Positions 1 to 9,032 are shown, counted from the stretch's first letter. The stretch: DNA of 64,000 bases from Streptomyces tsukubensis (GCF_003932715.1 NZ_CP020700.1:1820501-1884500); one strand, 5' to 3'. Numbers and translations are program-made. The notes: generated by a model from the letters alone, not told the origin.

Positions 1-900
1 CCGACGTCGCTCGCCGAGAACATCGACGGGATGCCGGAGGACGACGACCTCAACTATCCGCTGCTCAACCTCGTCCTGCTGCGCAGATACGGACGCGGCT
101 TCCGCACCCAGGACGTCGCGGCGCTCTGGCTGGACGAACTGCCCGCAGGCCGCACCTTCACGGCCGAGCGCGTCGCCTACCGCAATCTGCTCTGCGGAGT
201 GGAGCCGCCGGACACCGCCCGGCTGCGCAATCCGTTCCGGGAGTGGATCGGGGCGGCCATCCGGGCCGATGTCCACGGCTGGACGAACCCCGGCAACCCG
301 GGCGCGGCCGCCGCCCAGGCCTACCGGGACGCGGCCCTCACCCATACGGCGAACGGCATCTACGGCGCGATGTTCGTCGCCGCGACGGTCGCCGCCGCGG
401 CGGGAGGCCGGGGCGACGGTCGCGGTCCCGGCGACAGCAACGGTGGCGGTCGCGGGATCACGGTCCACCGGGCGCTGGCCGCCGGGCTCACCGTCGTCCC
501 GCCGGGGTCGCGGCTGGCCCGGGGGGTCCGGCTGGGGATCGGCGCGGCCCGCGCGGAGCCCTCGTTCGACGCGGTCGTCGACCGGCTCCACCGGGAGCTG
601 GGCCACTATCACTGGGTGCACGCCGTCCCCAACGCCGCCCTGCTCGCCGCCGCCCTCACCCACGCCGACGGCGATTTCTCCGGCTCCATCTGCCGTGCGG
701 TGTCCGGCGGCTGGGACACCGACTCCAACGGTGCCACCGCGGGTTCGGTCGCCGGACTGCTCGCCGGACATCCCGACCGGATCCCCGGACGCTGGACCGC
801 CCCCCTGCGCAACCGGCTCGCCAGCTCCGTCCCCGGATTCGACGGCATCGGCTTCGACGTCCTCGCCCACCTCACGCATCAGGAGGCCCTCCGCCCATGA
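1..900 (+). CDS. ADP-ribosylglycohydrolase family protein, 5' end outside window
   Basis: The reading frame is open to the left edge; the first in-frame ATG (31) follows ten sense codons, so the N-terminus is missing. The family removes ADP-ribose from proteins or small molecules with a binuclear Mg centre. Two family signatures are visible: an acidic MPEDDDLNYPLLNL segment at the start of the visible part, and GGWDTDSNGA near the C-terminus (about residues 237-246), whose Asp residues bind metal. A glycine-rich insert lies around residues 123-145. The stop overlaps the kinase ATG by 4 bases, so the two are probably translated together. The family call is firm; the substrate is unknown. Confidence 0.88.
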   Translation, partial: PTSLAENIDGMPEDDDLNYPLLNLVLLRRYGRGFRTQDVAALWLDELPAGRTFTAERVAYRNLLCGVEPPDTARLRNPFREWIGAAIRADVHGWTNPGNPGAAAAQAYRDAALTHTANGIYGAMFVAATVAAAAGGRGDGRGPGDSNGGGRGITVHRALAAGLTVVPPGSRLARGVRLGIGAARAEPSFDAVVDRLHRELGHYHWVHAVPNAALLAAALTHADGDFSGSICRAVSGGWDTDSNGATAGSVAGLLAGHPDRIPGRWTAPLRNRLASSVPGFDGIGFDVLAHLTHQEALRP

Positions 901-1892
901 CAGCCATCGTGGTGCTCGGCAGCACCAATATGGACCTGGTCGCCTACGTCGGCCGCGCGCCCCGGCGCGGAGAGACCGTGACGGGACGCGAGTTCCGGAC
1001 GGTCCCGGGCGGCAAGGGCGCCAACCAGGCCGTCGCCGCCGCCCGCGCGGGCGGGGACGTCGCCATGATCGGCGCGGTCGGCGCCGACGCCTTCGGCAGA
1101 CAGCTCCGGCACACGCTGGAGGCGTCCGGAGTCGACACCGATCTCCTGCACACCGCGGAAGGCCCCTCCGGCACCGCCCATATCGTCGTCGACGACGAGG
1201 GCGGCAACGCGATCGTCGTCGTACCCGGCGCCAACGGCACCGTCACGGCCCTCGGCCCCGGCGACGAAACCCTCATCGCCGGCGCCGGCAGTCTGCTGCT
1301 CCAACTCGAACTCCCCCTCTCCGTCGTCGTCGAAGGTGCCACCGCGGCGCGGCGCCACGGGGTGCGGACCGTCCTCACTCCGGCCCCGGCCCGGGTCCTG
1401 CCGCCCGGACTGCTCGCCGTCACCGACCTCCTGATCCCCAATGAGCACGAGGCGACCCTGCTCACCGGGCTCACCGACCCGGAGGCAGCCGCCGGGGCGC
1501 TGCTCGCGGAGGTGCCCGAGGTGGTGATCACCCTCGGCGCCCGGGGCTGTCTGTACGCCCACCGGAACGGCGCCCGGATCCGGGTCCCGGCGCCCCCGGT
1601 CACCGCCGTGGACACCACCGCCGCCGGTGACACCTTCACCGGCGCACTGGCGGTCGCCCTCGGCGAAGGCAGACCGGTCGAACAGGCCCTGCGCTGGGCC
1701 TCGTGCGCGGCGGCGCTGGGCGTCCAGCGGGAGGGCGCTTCGACGTCGATGCCCTACCGCCCGGAGATCGACGCCGAGTACACGCGGGCGACGGCCGCTT
1801 CCCCGGACGAGCTGCCGCACCCGGCCACGGAGCCCCGCCCCACCGATTCCGCCGCGCCCGCCACCAACTCCGAGATCGGCAACCCCTCATGA
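897..1892 (+). CDS. ribokinase-like PfkB family sugar kinase
   Basis: A 331-residue protein of normal ribokinase length. It starts MTAIVVLGSTNMDL, typical of ribokinase (a GSxNxD motif), followed by the substrate motif PGGKGANQA at about residues 38-46. The catalytic block DTTAAGDTFTGAL sits near residue 245; its Asp is the catalytic base. The product presumably phosphorylates ribose or a related sugar or nucleoside with ATP in the cytosol. The ATG overlaps the upstream stop (ATGA), and its own stop overlaps the ATG of the CoA-transferase, so the start is well fixed. Beside an ADP-ribosylglycohydrolase, ribose released from ADP-ribose-type compounds is a plausible substrate, but that is inference. 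Confidence 0.9.
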   Translation: MTAIVVLGSTNMDLVAYVGRAPRRGETVTGREFRTVPGGKGANQAVAAARAGGDVAMIGAVGADAFGRQLRHTLEASGVDTDLLHTAEGPSGTAHIVVDDEGGNAIVVVPGANGTVTALGPGDETLIAGAGSLLLQLELPLSVVVEGATAARRHGVRTVLTPAPARVLPPGLLAVTDLLIPNEHEATLLTGLTDPEAAAGALLAEVPEVVITLGARGCLYAHRNGARIRVPAPPVTAVDTTAAGDTFTGALAVALGEGRPVEQALRWASCAAALGVQREGASTSMPYRPEIDAEYTRATAASPDELPHPATEPRPTDSAAPATNSEIGNPS

Positions 1893-3346
1893 CCTCTGCC
1901 CGCACCACGCCCTCCCCCGGCGTCACCCCACCACCCGAACAACCCAACACCTCCAACACCCCCGACACACCCGACACACTCGGCGCACCCGGAGCCACGG
2001 AGCGGCCGGGGCCGCCCGGGGCCGCCCTCCCGACCGCGCCATCCACGCCATCCACGCCATCCACGCCGACCAGACCGTCCGCCCCCTCCGTATCCGCCGC
2101 AGCGCACCCGGCACCCGGCACGGCGCCCTCCCCCCTGCCGTCTCCGGCCGCCGGGCCGCCCGCCCCGCCCCTGCACGGGCTGCGCGTCCTCGACCTGGCC
2201 ACCCTCTTCGCCGGCCCGCTCGCCGCCACCCTGCTCGGGGACTTCGGCGCCGAGGTCGTCAAGGTCGAGCATCCCCGCCGCCCCGACCCCTCCCGGGGGC
2301 ACGGCCCCGCCAAGGACGGCATCGGCCTCTGGTGGAAGCTGCTGGGCCGCAACAAACGGACCATCACCCTCGACCTGTCCGCCCCCGGCGGCCGGGACAC
2401 CCTGCTCAGGCTGGCCGCCGACGCCGATGTGATCATCGAGAACTTCCGCCCCGGCACCCTGGAGAAATGGGGCCTCGGCTGGGAGGAGCTGCACCGGGCC
2501 AACCCGCGGCTGGTGCTGACCCGGGTCACCGGCTTCGGCCAGTCCGGCCCGTACTCCCACCGCCCCGGCTTCGGCACCCTCGCCGAGGCCATGAGCGGCT
2601 TCGCCGCCGCCACCGGCGAGCCCGACGGCCCGCCGACCCTCCCTCCCTTCGGTCTCGCCGACTCCATCGCCGCCCTCGCCACCTCCTACGCCGTACTGAC
2701 CGCGCTGGCCGCCCGCACCGCCACCGGCCGGGGCCAGGTGGTCGACATGGCGATCATCGAGCCGATCCTGACGGTCCTCGGACCGCAGCCGCTCTGGTAC
2801 GACCAGCTGGGCTATGTCCAGCCCCGGCTGGGCAACCGCTCCCGCAACAACGCGCCCCGCAACACGTACCGCACGGCCGACGACTGCTGGGTGGCCGTGT
2901 CCACCTCCGCCCAGTCGGTCGCCGAACGGGTGATGAGGCTGGTCGGCCGGCCCGGGCTGATCGACGAGCCCTGGTTCGCCACCGGCTGCGGCCGGGCCGA
3001 GCACGCCGACGAGCTGGACGAGGCCGTCGGCGCCTGGATCGCCCGGCGCCCCCGCTCCGAGGTGCTGGCCGCCTTCGAGAAGGCCGAGGCCGCGATCGCG
3101 CCCGTCTACGACATCCGGGACGTGATGGACGACCCCCAGTACCGGGCGCTGGACAGCGTCACCGAGGTCGAGGACCCCGAGCTGGGCACCATCCGTATGC
3201 AGAACGTCCTCTTCCGGCTCTCGGAGACCCCCGGCGCGATCCGCTGGACCGGCCGCCCCCACGGCGCCGACACCGACGCCGTCCTCACCGAACTCGGTCT
3301 GACTGCCGACGACATCTCCGCACTCCGCACCCAAGGGGCCCTGTGA
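1889..3346 (+). CDS. CaiB/BaiF family CoA-transferase with long N-terminal extension
   Basis: A class III CoA-transferase of 485 residues. The family fold begins around residue 95 (LHGLRVLDLATLFAGP, then EVVKVEHP). The expected catalytic Asp is residue 286 in GQVVDMAI, equivalent to Asp169 of formyl-CoA transferase. The first ~94 residues are a Pro/Thr/Ser/Ala-rich low-complexity stretch not found in typical members. The upstream junction supports the ATG at 1889 (ATGA overlap), although a later start cannot be excluded because the family domain starts so far in. The stop overlaps the GTG of the citE-like gene. The enzyme probably moves CoA between carboxylic acids; substrates are not evident. 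Confidence 0.88.
   Translation: MTSARTTPSPGVTPPPEQPNTSNTPDTPDTLGAPGATERPGPPGAALPTAPSTPSTPSTPTRPSAPSVSAAAHPAPGTAPSPLPSPAAGPPAPPLHGLRVLDLATLFAGPLAATLLGDFGAEVVKVEHPRRPDPSRGHGPAKDGIGLWWKLLGRNKRTITLDLSAPGGRDTLLRLAADADVIIENFRPGTLEKWGLGWEELHRANPRLVLTRVTGFGQSGPYSHRPGFGTLAEAMSGFAAATGEPDGPPTLPPFGLADSIAALATSYAVLTALAARTATGRGQVVDMAIIEPILTVLGPQPLWYDQLGYVQPRLGNRSRNNAPRNTYRTADDCWVAVSTSAQSVAERVMRLVGRPGLIDEPWFATGCGRAEHADELDEAVGAWIARRPRSEVLAAFEKAEAAIAPVYDIRDVMDDPQYRALDSVTEVEDPELGTIRMQNVLFRLSETPGAIRWTGRPHGADTDAVLTELGLTADDISALRTQGAL
2041..2067 (+). repeat. 9-bp tandem repeat, three copies
   Basis: The unit ATCCACGCC occurs three times in a row and encodes a Ser-Thr-Pro-rich run inside the N-terminal extension of the CoA-transferase. 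It is a likely slippage site that varies between strains. Confidence 0.85.
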
Positions 3347-4155
3347 ACATCCCCCTCACCTATCTCTACGCCCCCGGCGACCGCCCCGAGGTCGTCCTGA
3401 AGGCCGTCCGCTCGGGCGCCGACGTCGTCATCGTCGACCTGGAGGACGCCGTCGCCCCCGACCGCAAGAAGTACGCCCTCGCCGCGACCGCCGAACTGCT
3501 CACGGACCCGCAGCCGCTCCCCGTCCACGTCCGCATCAACTCCCCCCGCTCACCCGAAGAGATCGAAACCCTGACCGGGCTGCCCGGTCTGAGCGCCCTC
3601 CGTGTTCCCAAGGTGACACACGGCACTGACATTCCCCCCGTCGCGGACCTCGCCCCCGGCGTCCCGCTCTACCCCCTGCTGGAATCGGCGCTGGCCATCG
3701 AACACGCCTACGCCATCGCGAGCGCCCATCCCGCCGTCCGCGGCATCGGTATCGGAGAGGCCGACCTCCGGGCCGATCTGGGGATCCGGGACGGCAGCGC
3801 GGCCCTGGACTGGCCGCGCTCGCGGATCGTGGTGGCCGCCCGGGCCGCCGGTCTGGCGCCCCCGGTCCAGTCGGTCTTCCCGGACATCCGCGATCTGGAC
3901 GCGCTCTACGCCTCCTGCACCCATGGCCGCACCCTCGGCTTCGTGGGCCGCGCCGCCATTCACCCCCGGCAGCTTCCCGTCATCGAACGTGCCTTCCGGC
4001 CGACCCCGGAGGAGATCACGGCCGCCGCAGCCGTGGTGAAGGCCGCAGCGACCGGCGAGGGCGCCCAGGCCCTGCCCGACGGCCGCTTCGTCGACGCGGC
4101 GATCGTGGCGGCGGCGGAGCGCACCCTCCTGCTCGCCCGCCGCGAAGCGCCCTGA
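3343..4155 (+). CDS. CitE/HpcH family CoA-ester lyase
   Basis: A 270-residue single-domain protein of the HpcH/HpaI aldolase and citrate-lyase-beta family. VIVDLEDAVAPDRK near residues 27-40 carries the acidic metal-binding residues, and GIGEADLRADLGI is the second acidic motif. The GTG start overlaps the stop of the CoA-transferase gene by 4 bases (GTGA), fixing the start. Stand-alone CitE-like proteins usually cleave or form (methyl)malyl-CoA, citramalyl-CoA or similar thioesters. With a CoA-transferase directly upstream, a two-step activate-then-cleave pathway for a hydroxy-acid is likely, but the acid cannot be named. Last gene of the left operon; a strong hairpin follows. Confidence 0.88.
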   Translation: MNIPLTYLYAPGDRPEVVLKAVRSGADVVIVDLEDAVAPDRKKYALAATAELLTDPQPLPVHVRINSPRSPEEIETLTGLPGLSALRVPKVTHGTDIPPVADLAPGVPLYPLLESALAIEHAYAIASAHPAVRGIGIGEADLRADLGIRDGSAALDWPRSRIVVAARAAGLAPPVQSVFPDIRDLDALYASCTHGRTLGFVGRAAIHPRQLPVIERAFRPTPEEITAAAAVVKAAATGEGAQALPDGRFVDAAIVAAAERTLLLARREAP

Positions 4156-4240
4156 GCCCCAGGCCTGGGGACCCGGGCCGCGGAGCCGGAGTCCGGGCCG
4201 GGCAGCCACAGCCGCAGCCCCAGCCCCAGCCGCCCGGCAA

Positions 4241-4287
4241 CGGCAAGAGGCCGCCGGGACGCTCTTCGTCCCGGCGGCCCCTTGCCG
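4241..4287. terminator. bidirectional terminator hairpin between citE-like gene and lgt
   Basis: A perfect 12-bp stem (GGCCGCCGGGAC with GTCCCGGCGGCC, loop GCTCTTC) is extended, after one mismatch, by a further 7 bp (CGGCAAG with CTTGCCG). It sits between two convergent genes. There is no U-tract, as usual in Streptomyces. Confidence 0.8.
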
Positions 4288-4350
4288 CCTGCCGTCGTTC
4301 CTTCTCCGCGGGCGCTCCGCACCCGAGGGGTGCACGGCCCGCGGTGTGCG

Positions 4351-5391
4351 TCAGGCCCCGGCCTCCGCCGTCTCGGTGTCCTCGGCCGCCCTGCCGCCCT
4401 GGTCCGGCCCGCTCTTCTCCGGCCCGGCCTTGCGGTCCTCAGCCTTGCCGTTCTCCGGCTTGCGGTCCGCCGCGTCGTCCGCGGACCCGGCACCGCCGGT
4501 CGTACCGCCGTCGGCCGCATCGGCCGAACCGCCCGCACCGTCGGCCTCGCCGGTCTTCGCGGCGCCCGCCGCACCCGGCCGGCCCGGCTCCACGACCTCC
4601 TCACGGCCCGGCCGCAGCCGCGCCGAGACCACGATGTACACCACGGCGAGGACGAAGACGACGAGCGCGGTCCAGACGTTGAGCCGCAGCCCGAGGACCT
4701 CGTGCGCCTCGTCGACCCGGAGGTACTCGATCCACGCGCGCCCGGCGCAGTAGCCGGCGACGTACAGCGCGAAGGCCCGGCCGTGACCCAGCTTGAAGCG
4801 CCGGTCGGCCCAGATCACGAGCAGGGCGACACCGATGCACCACAGGGACTCGTACAGGAAGGTCGGGTGGTAGGTCCCGGTCTCCCGGTTCGCCCCCTCG
4901 CTGATCTTCAGCGCCCAGGGCAGATCCGTCGGCTTGCCGTAGAGCTCCTGGTTGAACCAGTTGCCCCAGCGTCCGATGGCCTGGGCGAAGGCGATACCGG
5001 GTGCGAGGGCGTCGGCCCAGGCCGGCAAGGGGATGCCCCGGCGGCGGCAGCCGATCCAGGCTCCGACGGCCCCCAGGGAGATGGCGCCCCAGATACCGAG
5101 CCCGCCCTCCCAGATCTTGAAGGCGTCGACCCAGTTCTTGCCCTCGCTGAAGTAGAGCTGGTAGTCGGTGACCACATGGTAGAGACGGCCGCCGACCAGG
5201 CCGAAGGGCACGGCCCAGACGGCGATGTCGGCCACGGTCCCGGCCGTGCCGCCGCGGGCGATCCAGCGCTTGTTGCCGTACCAGACGGCCACGAAGACGC
5301 CGATGATGATGCAGAGTGCGTAGCCGCGCAGCGGCAGCGGTCCCAGGTGGATCGCTCCGGACGACGGGCTCGGAATGTAGGCAAGGTCCAT
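4351..5391 (-). CDS. lgt: prolipoprotein diacylglyceryl transferase
   Basis: Transfers diacylglycerol from phosphatidylglycerol to the lipobox Cys of prolipoproteins in the cytoplasmic membrane. The 346-residue protein shows the Lgt signature GRWGNWFNQELYG at residues 140-152, GGRLYHV near 67-73, and several hydrophobic membrane segments. The last ~75 residues are a Gly/Ala/Asp/Glu-rich tail beyond the normal family end, probably a disordered cytoplasmic extension, common in streptomycete Lgt. The ATG at 5391 begins MDLAYIPSPS, the usual start. It is the last gene of the hisI-trp run but has its own promoter-like sequence just upstream. Confidence 0.97.
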   Translation of the reverse strand: MDLAYIPSPSSGAIHLGPLPLRGYALCIIIGVFVAVWYGNKRWIARGGTAGTVADIAVWAVPFGLVGGRLYHVVTDYQLYFSEGKNWVDAFKIWEGGLGIWGAISLGAVGAWIGCRRRGIPLPAWADALAPGIAFAQAIGRWGNWFNQELYGKPTDLPWALKISEGANRETGTYHPTFLYESLWCIGVALLVIWADRRFKLGHGRAFALYVAGYCAGRAWIEYLRVDEAHEVLGLRLNVWTALVVFVLAVVYIVVSARLRPGREEVVEPGRPGAAGAAKTGEADGAGGSADAADGGTTGGAGSADDAADRKPENGKAEDRKAGPEKSGPDQGGRAAEDTETAEAGA

Positions 5392-5401
5392 GACGGAACC
5401 G

Positions 5402-5432
5402 ACGCTACCTTGCTTAGCAGTGGAAGCGGCAA
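5402..5432 (-). promoter_or_regulatory. candidate promoter of lgt
   Basis: On the minus strand TTGCCG is followed after 19 bases by TAGCGT, about 10 bases before the lgt ATG. The spacing is slightly long. If used, the mRNA leader would be only a few bases, and no Shine-Dalgarno sequence is visible there. Confidence 0.4.
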
Positions 5433-5532
5433 GCCGCCCGGGACAACTTATGGATAACTCTGCCGCGGACCGCCCGCCCCGAACCCGGTTCCGGGGGTCC
5501 GGGGCCGGACGGCCCGCCGCGACCGGACCCGA

Positions 5533-6396
5533 CTACGGCTGTGTCGCGTCCGCCGAGGGCTTCGACGGTTCCGTGGTGCCCGCCTTCTTGCCCTTGTTCG
5601 CCTCGGCGACCCACTTCTTCAGATTCTCCGGGGAGATCTGCTGCCCGTCCTTCTCGGGGAAGATCGACTTCCCGTTGAGCAGGACGGTCGGGGTGCCGCG
5701 GAAGCCGCCCTCCGCGAAGGCCTTGTTCGATTTGGCGACCCAGGAGTCGTGCCGGCCGTCCTTCACACAGCTCCGGAACTCCGGAGTGTCGAGTCCTTCG
5801 ACCTTGCCCGCCAGCTCGATCAGCCGGTCGTTGTCGGCGAACTTGTCGTCCGGCTCCGGCGGCTGGTTGCGGTAGAGGACGTCGTGGTACGGGGCGAATT
5901 TGCCCACGTCCTGGGCGCAGGCGACCGCATTGGCCGCGCGCAGCGAACCGCTGCCGCCCATATTGCCGTCGATGATCGTCGCGAAGTGGTAGTCGACCCG
6001 CAGCTGTCCGGAGGACTCCAGCTCCTTCAGGGCGCCCCGCATCACGTTCTCGTACTGGGCGCAGACCGGGCAGCGGAAGTCCTCCCAGACCGTGAGCGTC
6101 GACGGGGCGTCGGTGGCGCCGACGGGGATCGCGAGCTGCCCCTTGCCCTCCGCGCCCGCGGGAGCCAGCGGCGGCCCGGCGGTGGAGCTGCCGTCGCTGC
6201 CCTTGGTCCCCTTGTCGGCGTTGGCGGCGATCACCCCCACCACGGCCGCCAGCCCGAGGACGCCGATCACCGCCGAGGAGACGACCAGCGTCCGCCGTCG
6301 CCGCTCACGGACCTTCTCCAGCCGGTTCTCCCGCTCGATCCGCTCGCGCGGGGTCGGCTTCGGCCCGTTGTTCCTGTCGTTGTGCTTCTCGTTCAC
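5533..6396 (-). CDS. membrane-anchored DsbA-like thioredoxin-fold protein
   Basis: A 287-residue protein with a basic, charged N-terminus, one transmembrane helix (about 36-58), a Gly/Ser/Ala linker, and an extracytoplasmic DsbA/thioredoxin_4 domain whose active site CPVC is at 109-112. GTPTVLLNGK near the C-terminus contains the cis-Pro (GTPT). It probably makes or reshuffles disulfides in secreted proteins. I chose GTG 6396 because the longer in-frame ATG at 6450 would translate straight through the hairpin at 6410-6439. It follows trpA and precedes lgt, and a second paralogue lies at 35580. Confidence 0.88.
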   Translation of the reverse strand: MNEKHNDRNNGPKPTPRERIERENRLEKVRERRRRTLVVSSAVIGVLGLAAVVGVIAANADKGTKGSDGSSTAGPPLAPAGAEGKGQLAIPVGATDAPSTLTVWEDFRCPVCAQYENVMRGALKELESSGQLRVDYHFATIIDGNMGGSGSLRAANAVACAQDVGKFAPYHDVLYRNQPPEPDDKFADNDRLIELAGKVEGLDTPEFRSCVKDGRHDSWVAKSNKAFAEGGFRGTPTVLLNGKSIFPEKDGQQISPENLKKWVAEANKGKKAGTTEPSKPSADATQP

Positions 6397-6409
6397 ACCC
6401 CGCAAACGA

Positions 6410-6439
6410 ACCGGGGAGGCGCACCCGCGCCTCCCCGGT
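6410..6439. terminator. hairpin between trpA and the DsbA-like gene
   Basis: A perfect 13-bp inverted repeat (ACCGGGGAGGCGC with its complement, loop ACCC) lies 69 bases after the trpA stop and just before the next GTG. It may end the trp transcript or limit read-through into dsbA-lgt. Confidence 0.75.
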
Positions 6440-6508
6440 CCCAGATCCACCCGTACGTGTCAGGCGTACGAAGGCCTCACGTTTCGCTCACCGCCGCGGA
6501 ACCCCCGC

Positions 6509-7348
6509 TCACGCCTGCCGCGCCCGGCTCCGGCGTGCGCCCTCGCGCACCCCGGCCGCCAGATCGGCGGCCAGCTCGCGCGCGGCCGCTATCCCGGAGT
6601 CGGTGTCGGGCGCGTCCAGGATCCGCTTGACGAACGCGGAGCCCACGATCACCCCGTCCGCGAACCCGGCCACCTCCTCTGCCTGGGCCGCCGTGGACAC
6701 CCCGAGGCCGACGCAGACCGGCAGTTCGGTGGTGGCGCGCACGCGCCGTACCAGGTCCTCGGCCTGCGCCCCGACGGAGGCGCGGGTTCCGGTGACACCC
6801 ATCAGCGAGGCCGCGTAGACGAAGCCGGAACCGGCCTCGGTGATCGTGGCGATCCGGGCGTCCCGGCTGCTGGGGGCGACCACGAAGACGGTGGCCAGCC
6901 CGTGCTTGCCGGCGTGCTCGCGCCAGAGTCCGGACTCCTCGACGGGCAGGTCGGGCAGGATGCAGCCCGCGCCGCCCGCCTCCGCCAGCTCGGCGGTGAA
7001 CCGCTCCACGCCGTAGCGGTCGACGGGGTTCCAGTACGTCATCACCAGCACCGGCTTCCCGGTCGCCGCATGCGCCTCGCGCACGGTCCGCAGAACGTCG
7101 GCGATGCGGACGCCGCCGCGCAGGGCGATCTCGTCGGCAGTCTGGATCACCGGGCCGTCCAGTACCGGGTCGCTGTGCGGCAGCCCCACCTCGACGATGT
7201 CGGCGCCGCCCGCGAAGACGGCCTTGACCGCCTCGATCCCGCCGTCCACGGTCGGGAAGCCGGCCGGGAGGTAGGCGATCAGCGCGGACCGGCCCTCGGC
7301 CTTCGCCGCGGCCAGCGTGTCGCTCAGCAGTCGTACGTTCCCGCTCAC
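6509..7348 (-). CDS. trpA: tryptophan synthase alpha subunit
   Basis: Splits indole-3-glycerol phosphate into indole and glyceraldehyde-3-phosphate; indole is channelled to TrpB. The 279-residue protein has the family length. [13 protein letters not shown] at about residues 49-61 carries the catalytic Glu53 and Asp60. Gly-rich phosphate-binding loops follow ([22 protein letters not shown]). The GTG start overlaps the trpB stop by 4 bases (GTGA), so the two subunits are translationally coupled, as expected for an alpha2-beta2 enzyme. Confidence 0.97.
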   Translation of the reverse strand: MSGNVRLLSDTLAAAKAEGRSALIAYLPAGFPTVDGGIEAVKAVFAGGADIVEVGLPHSDPVLDGPVIQTADEIALRGGVRIADVLRTVREAHAATGKPVLVMTYWNPVDRYGVERFTAELAEAGGAGCILPDLPVEESGLWREHAGKHGLATVFVVAPSSRDARIATITEAGSGFVYAASLMGVTGTRASVGAQAEDLVRRVRATTELPVCVGLGVSTAAQAEEVAGFADGVIVGSAFVKRILDAPDTDSGIAAARELAADLAAGVREGARRSRARQA

Positions 7349-8628
7349 TTCGCGTTCTCCCCGTCGTACAGCCCGAAGTAGCGGGCGGCGGTGTCCATGT
7401 CCTTGTCGCCCCGGCCGGAGAGGCTGACCACGAGCAGCCCGTCCGGTCCCAGCTCCCGCCCGACCTCCAGGGCCCCGGCGAGGGCGTGGGCCGACTCGAT
7501 GGCCGGGATGATGCCCTCCGTACGCGAGAGCAGCCGCAGGGCCTGCATCGCCTCGTCGTCGGTGACCGGGCGGTACTCGCCCCGGCCGCTGTCCTTGAGG
7601 TAGGCGTGCTCCGGGCCGATGCCCGGGTAGTCGAGTCCGGCGGAGATGGAGTACGGCTCGGTGATCTGGCCCTCGTCGTCCTGGAGGACGTAGGACCGCG
7701 AGCCGTGGAGTATTCCGGGTTCGCCGACGGTGAGGGTGGCTGCGTGCTCGCCGCTCTCCACGCCGTGGCCCGCGGCCTCGCAGCCGATCAGGCGGACCCC
7801 GGTGTCCGGGATGAAGGCGTGGAACAGTCCGATCGCGTTGGAGCCGCCGCCGACGCAGGCGACGGCCGCGTCGGGCAGCCGGCCGGCCCGTTCGAGGATC
7901 TGCCCGCGCGCCTCCACGCCGATGACCCGGTGGAAGTCGCGGACCATCGCCGGGAAGGGGTGCGGGCCCGCGACCGTACCGAAGAGGTAGTGCGTGGTGT
8001 CGACATTGGCGACCCAGTCGCGGAAGGCCTCGTTGATGGCGTCCTTGAGGGTCCGGCTGCCGGAGGCCACGGGGACGACCTCGGCGCCCAGGATCCGCAT
8101 CCGGGCGACGTTCAGGGCCTGCCGCTCGGTGTCGATCTCACCCATGTAGATGGTGCAGTCGAGGCCGAACAGGGCGCAGGCGGTGGCGGTGGCGACCCCG
8201 TGCTGTCCCGCGCCGGTCTCGGCGATGATCCGGGACTTGCCCATGCGCCGGGTCAGCAATGCCTGCCCCAGCACGTTGTTGATCTTGTGCGAGCCGGTGT
8301 GGTTGAGGTCTTCCCGCTTGAGGAAGATCCGCGCGCCCCCGGCGTGCTCGGCGAACCGCGGCACCTCGGTGAGCGGGCTCGGCCGACCGGTGTAGTTGAC
8401 CAGCAGGTCCTTCAGCTCGGCCGCGAAGGCGGGGTCGGTCTTCGCCTTCTCGTACTCGGAGGCGACCTCGTCGACGGCGGCGACCAGTGCCTCCGGGATG
8501 AACTTGCCGCCGAAGGCGCCGAAGTAGCCCGCGGCGTTCGGAATCTGCCCTTCCGGGTCCGGGACGAAGAACTCGCCGGAACCGGCGGAACCGGCGGAAC
8601 CGGCGGAAGGTGTGGATGAAGTGGACAT
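7345..8628 (-). CDS. trpB: tryptophan synthase beta subunit
   Basis: PLP enzyme that condenses indole with serine. From ATG 8628 it has 427 residues. The PLP lysine is Lys115 in HTGSHKINN, and the phosphate-binding loop GGGSNAIG follows later. The frame stays open to 8739, but ATG 8628 has a good GAGGAG ribosome site 8-9 bases upstream and gives the usual TrpB beginning after a short leader, so the longer start is rejected. Residues 7-18 are an AGS-rich run coded by a 9-bp tandem repeat. It lies downstream of trpM and overlaps trpA. Confidence 0.97.
   Translation of the reverse strand: MSTSSTPSAGSAGSAGSGEFFVPDPEGQIPNAAGYFGAFGGKFIPEALVAAVDEVASEYEKAKTDPAFAAELKDLLVNYTGRPSPLTEVPRFAEHAGGARIFLKREDLNHTGSHKINNVLGQALLTRRMGKSRIIAETGAGQHGVATATACALFGLDCTIYMGEIDTERQALNVARMRILGAEVVPVASGSRTLKDAINEAFRDWVANVDTTHYLFGTVAGPHPFPAMVRDFHRVIGVEARGQILERAGRLPDAAVACVGGGSNAIGLFHAFIPDTGVRLIGCEAAGHGVESGEHAATLTVGEPGILHGSRSYVLQDDEGQITEPYSISAGLDYPGIGPEHAYLKDSGRGEYRPVTDDEAMQALRLLSRTEGIIPAIESAHALAGALEVGRELGPDGLLVVSLSGRGDKDMDTAARYFGLYDGENAK
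8578..8608. repeat. 9-bp tandem repeat in trpB N-terminus
   Basis: Three full copies plus a partial copy of GGAACCGGC, read on the minus strand as Ala-Gly-Ser repeats before the TrpB catalytic fold. It is a likely site of length variation and should not affect the active site. Confidence 0.85.
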
Positions 8629-8840
8629 CCGGCGTACTCCTCGGGGGCGCACGGCCCCCTGACTGTGTGCGGATCGGTAGACGTCGGGAGTGGGTGCGCG
8701 CGCTCGGCGGACGAACCGGACGGATGGCCGCCGGTTCATCCGGCGGTACGGCGGTCCGGGCCGGGTATCAGCGGGTACGGCTGCGTACGGGTCCGGACCG
8801 GCCGGTCACCCGTGGAGGCGGCGGTACCGCGCGGAGACGC

Positions 8841-9032
8841 TCAGCGGCGCGCGCGGCGGCCGCGCCATCGCATGCCGTTGACCTGGCCCGGCTCCGAACC
8901 GATCACATAGCGCACGCGCCGGCCGTGCACCCGCCGCGCCGGAGCACGGCAGCCGCGGGGACGGCAGCCGCGCGCAAGGCGGGCGTACGCGTCCCCGGGG
9001 ACCGGGCTCGGGTGTCGGACGGCGGCGGGCAC
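8841..9032 (-). CDS. trpM: small basic protein, TrpM-like (tryptophan biosynthesis modulator)
   Basis: A 63-residue, Arg-rich, Cys-containing protein between trpC and trpB. A small gene of this position and size, TrpM, has been described in S. coelicolor as a modulator of tryptophan biosynthesis and differentiation. GTG 9032 starts 7 bases past the trpC stop with a GGAG motif upstream. The frame is open further up to 9113, but that would overlap trpC by about 74 bases. The core reads RGCRPRGCRAPARR, then YVIGSEPGQVNGMRW. No catalytic domain is visible, and the mechanism is unknown. The 212 bases between its stop and trpB hold no gene I can support. The identity rests on position and on recalled similarity, not on a search. 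Confidence 0.65.
   Translation of the reverse strand: MPAAVRHPSPVPGDAYARLARGCRPRGCRAPARRVHGRRVRYVIGSEPGQVNGMRWRGRRARR

Noticed and set aside
5449..5457. DnaA-box-like TTATCCATA (minus strand) upstream of lgt
   Set aside because: One mismatch to TTATCCACA and a single copy; too weak to report beside the perfect pair at 14102.
6397..6450. Longer N-terminus of the DsbA-like protein (ATG 6450)
   Set aside because: It would be coded entirely by the perfect hairpin at 6410-6439; GTG 6396 gives a normal hydrophilic start before the membrane helix.
8629..8739. Longer TrpB start at 8739
   Set aside because: ATG 8628 has a clear GAGGAG site and gives the usual TrpB N-terminus; the extra 37 residues are Arg-rich and unlike TrpB.
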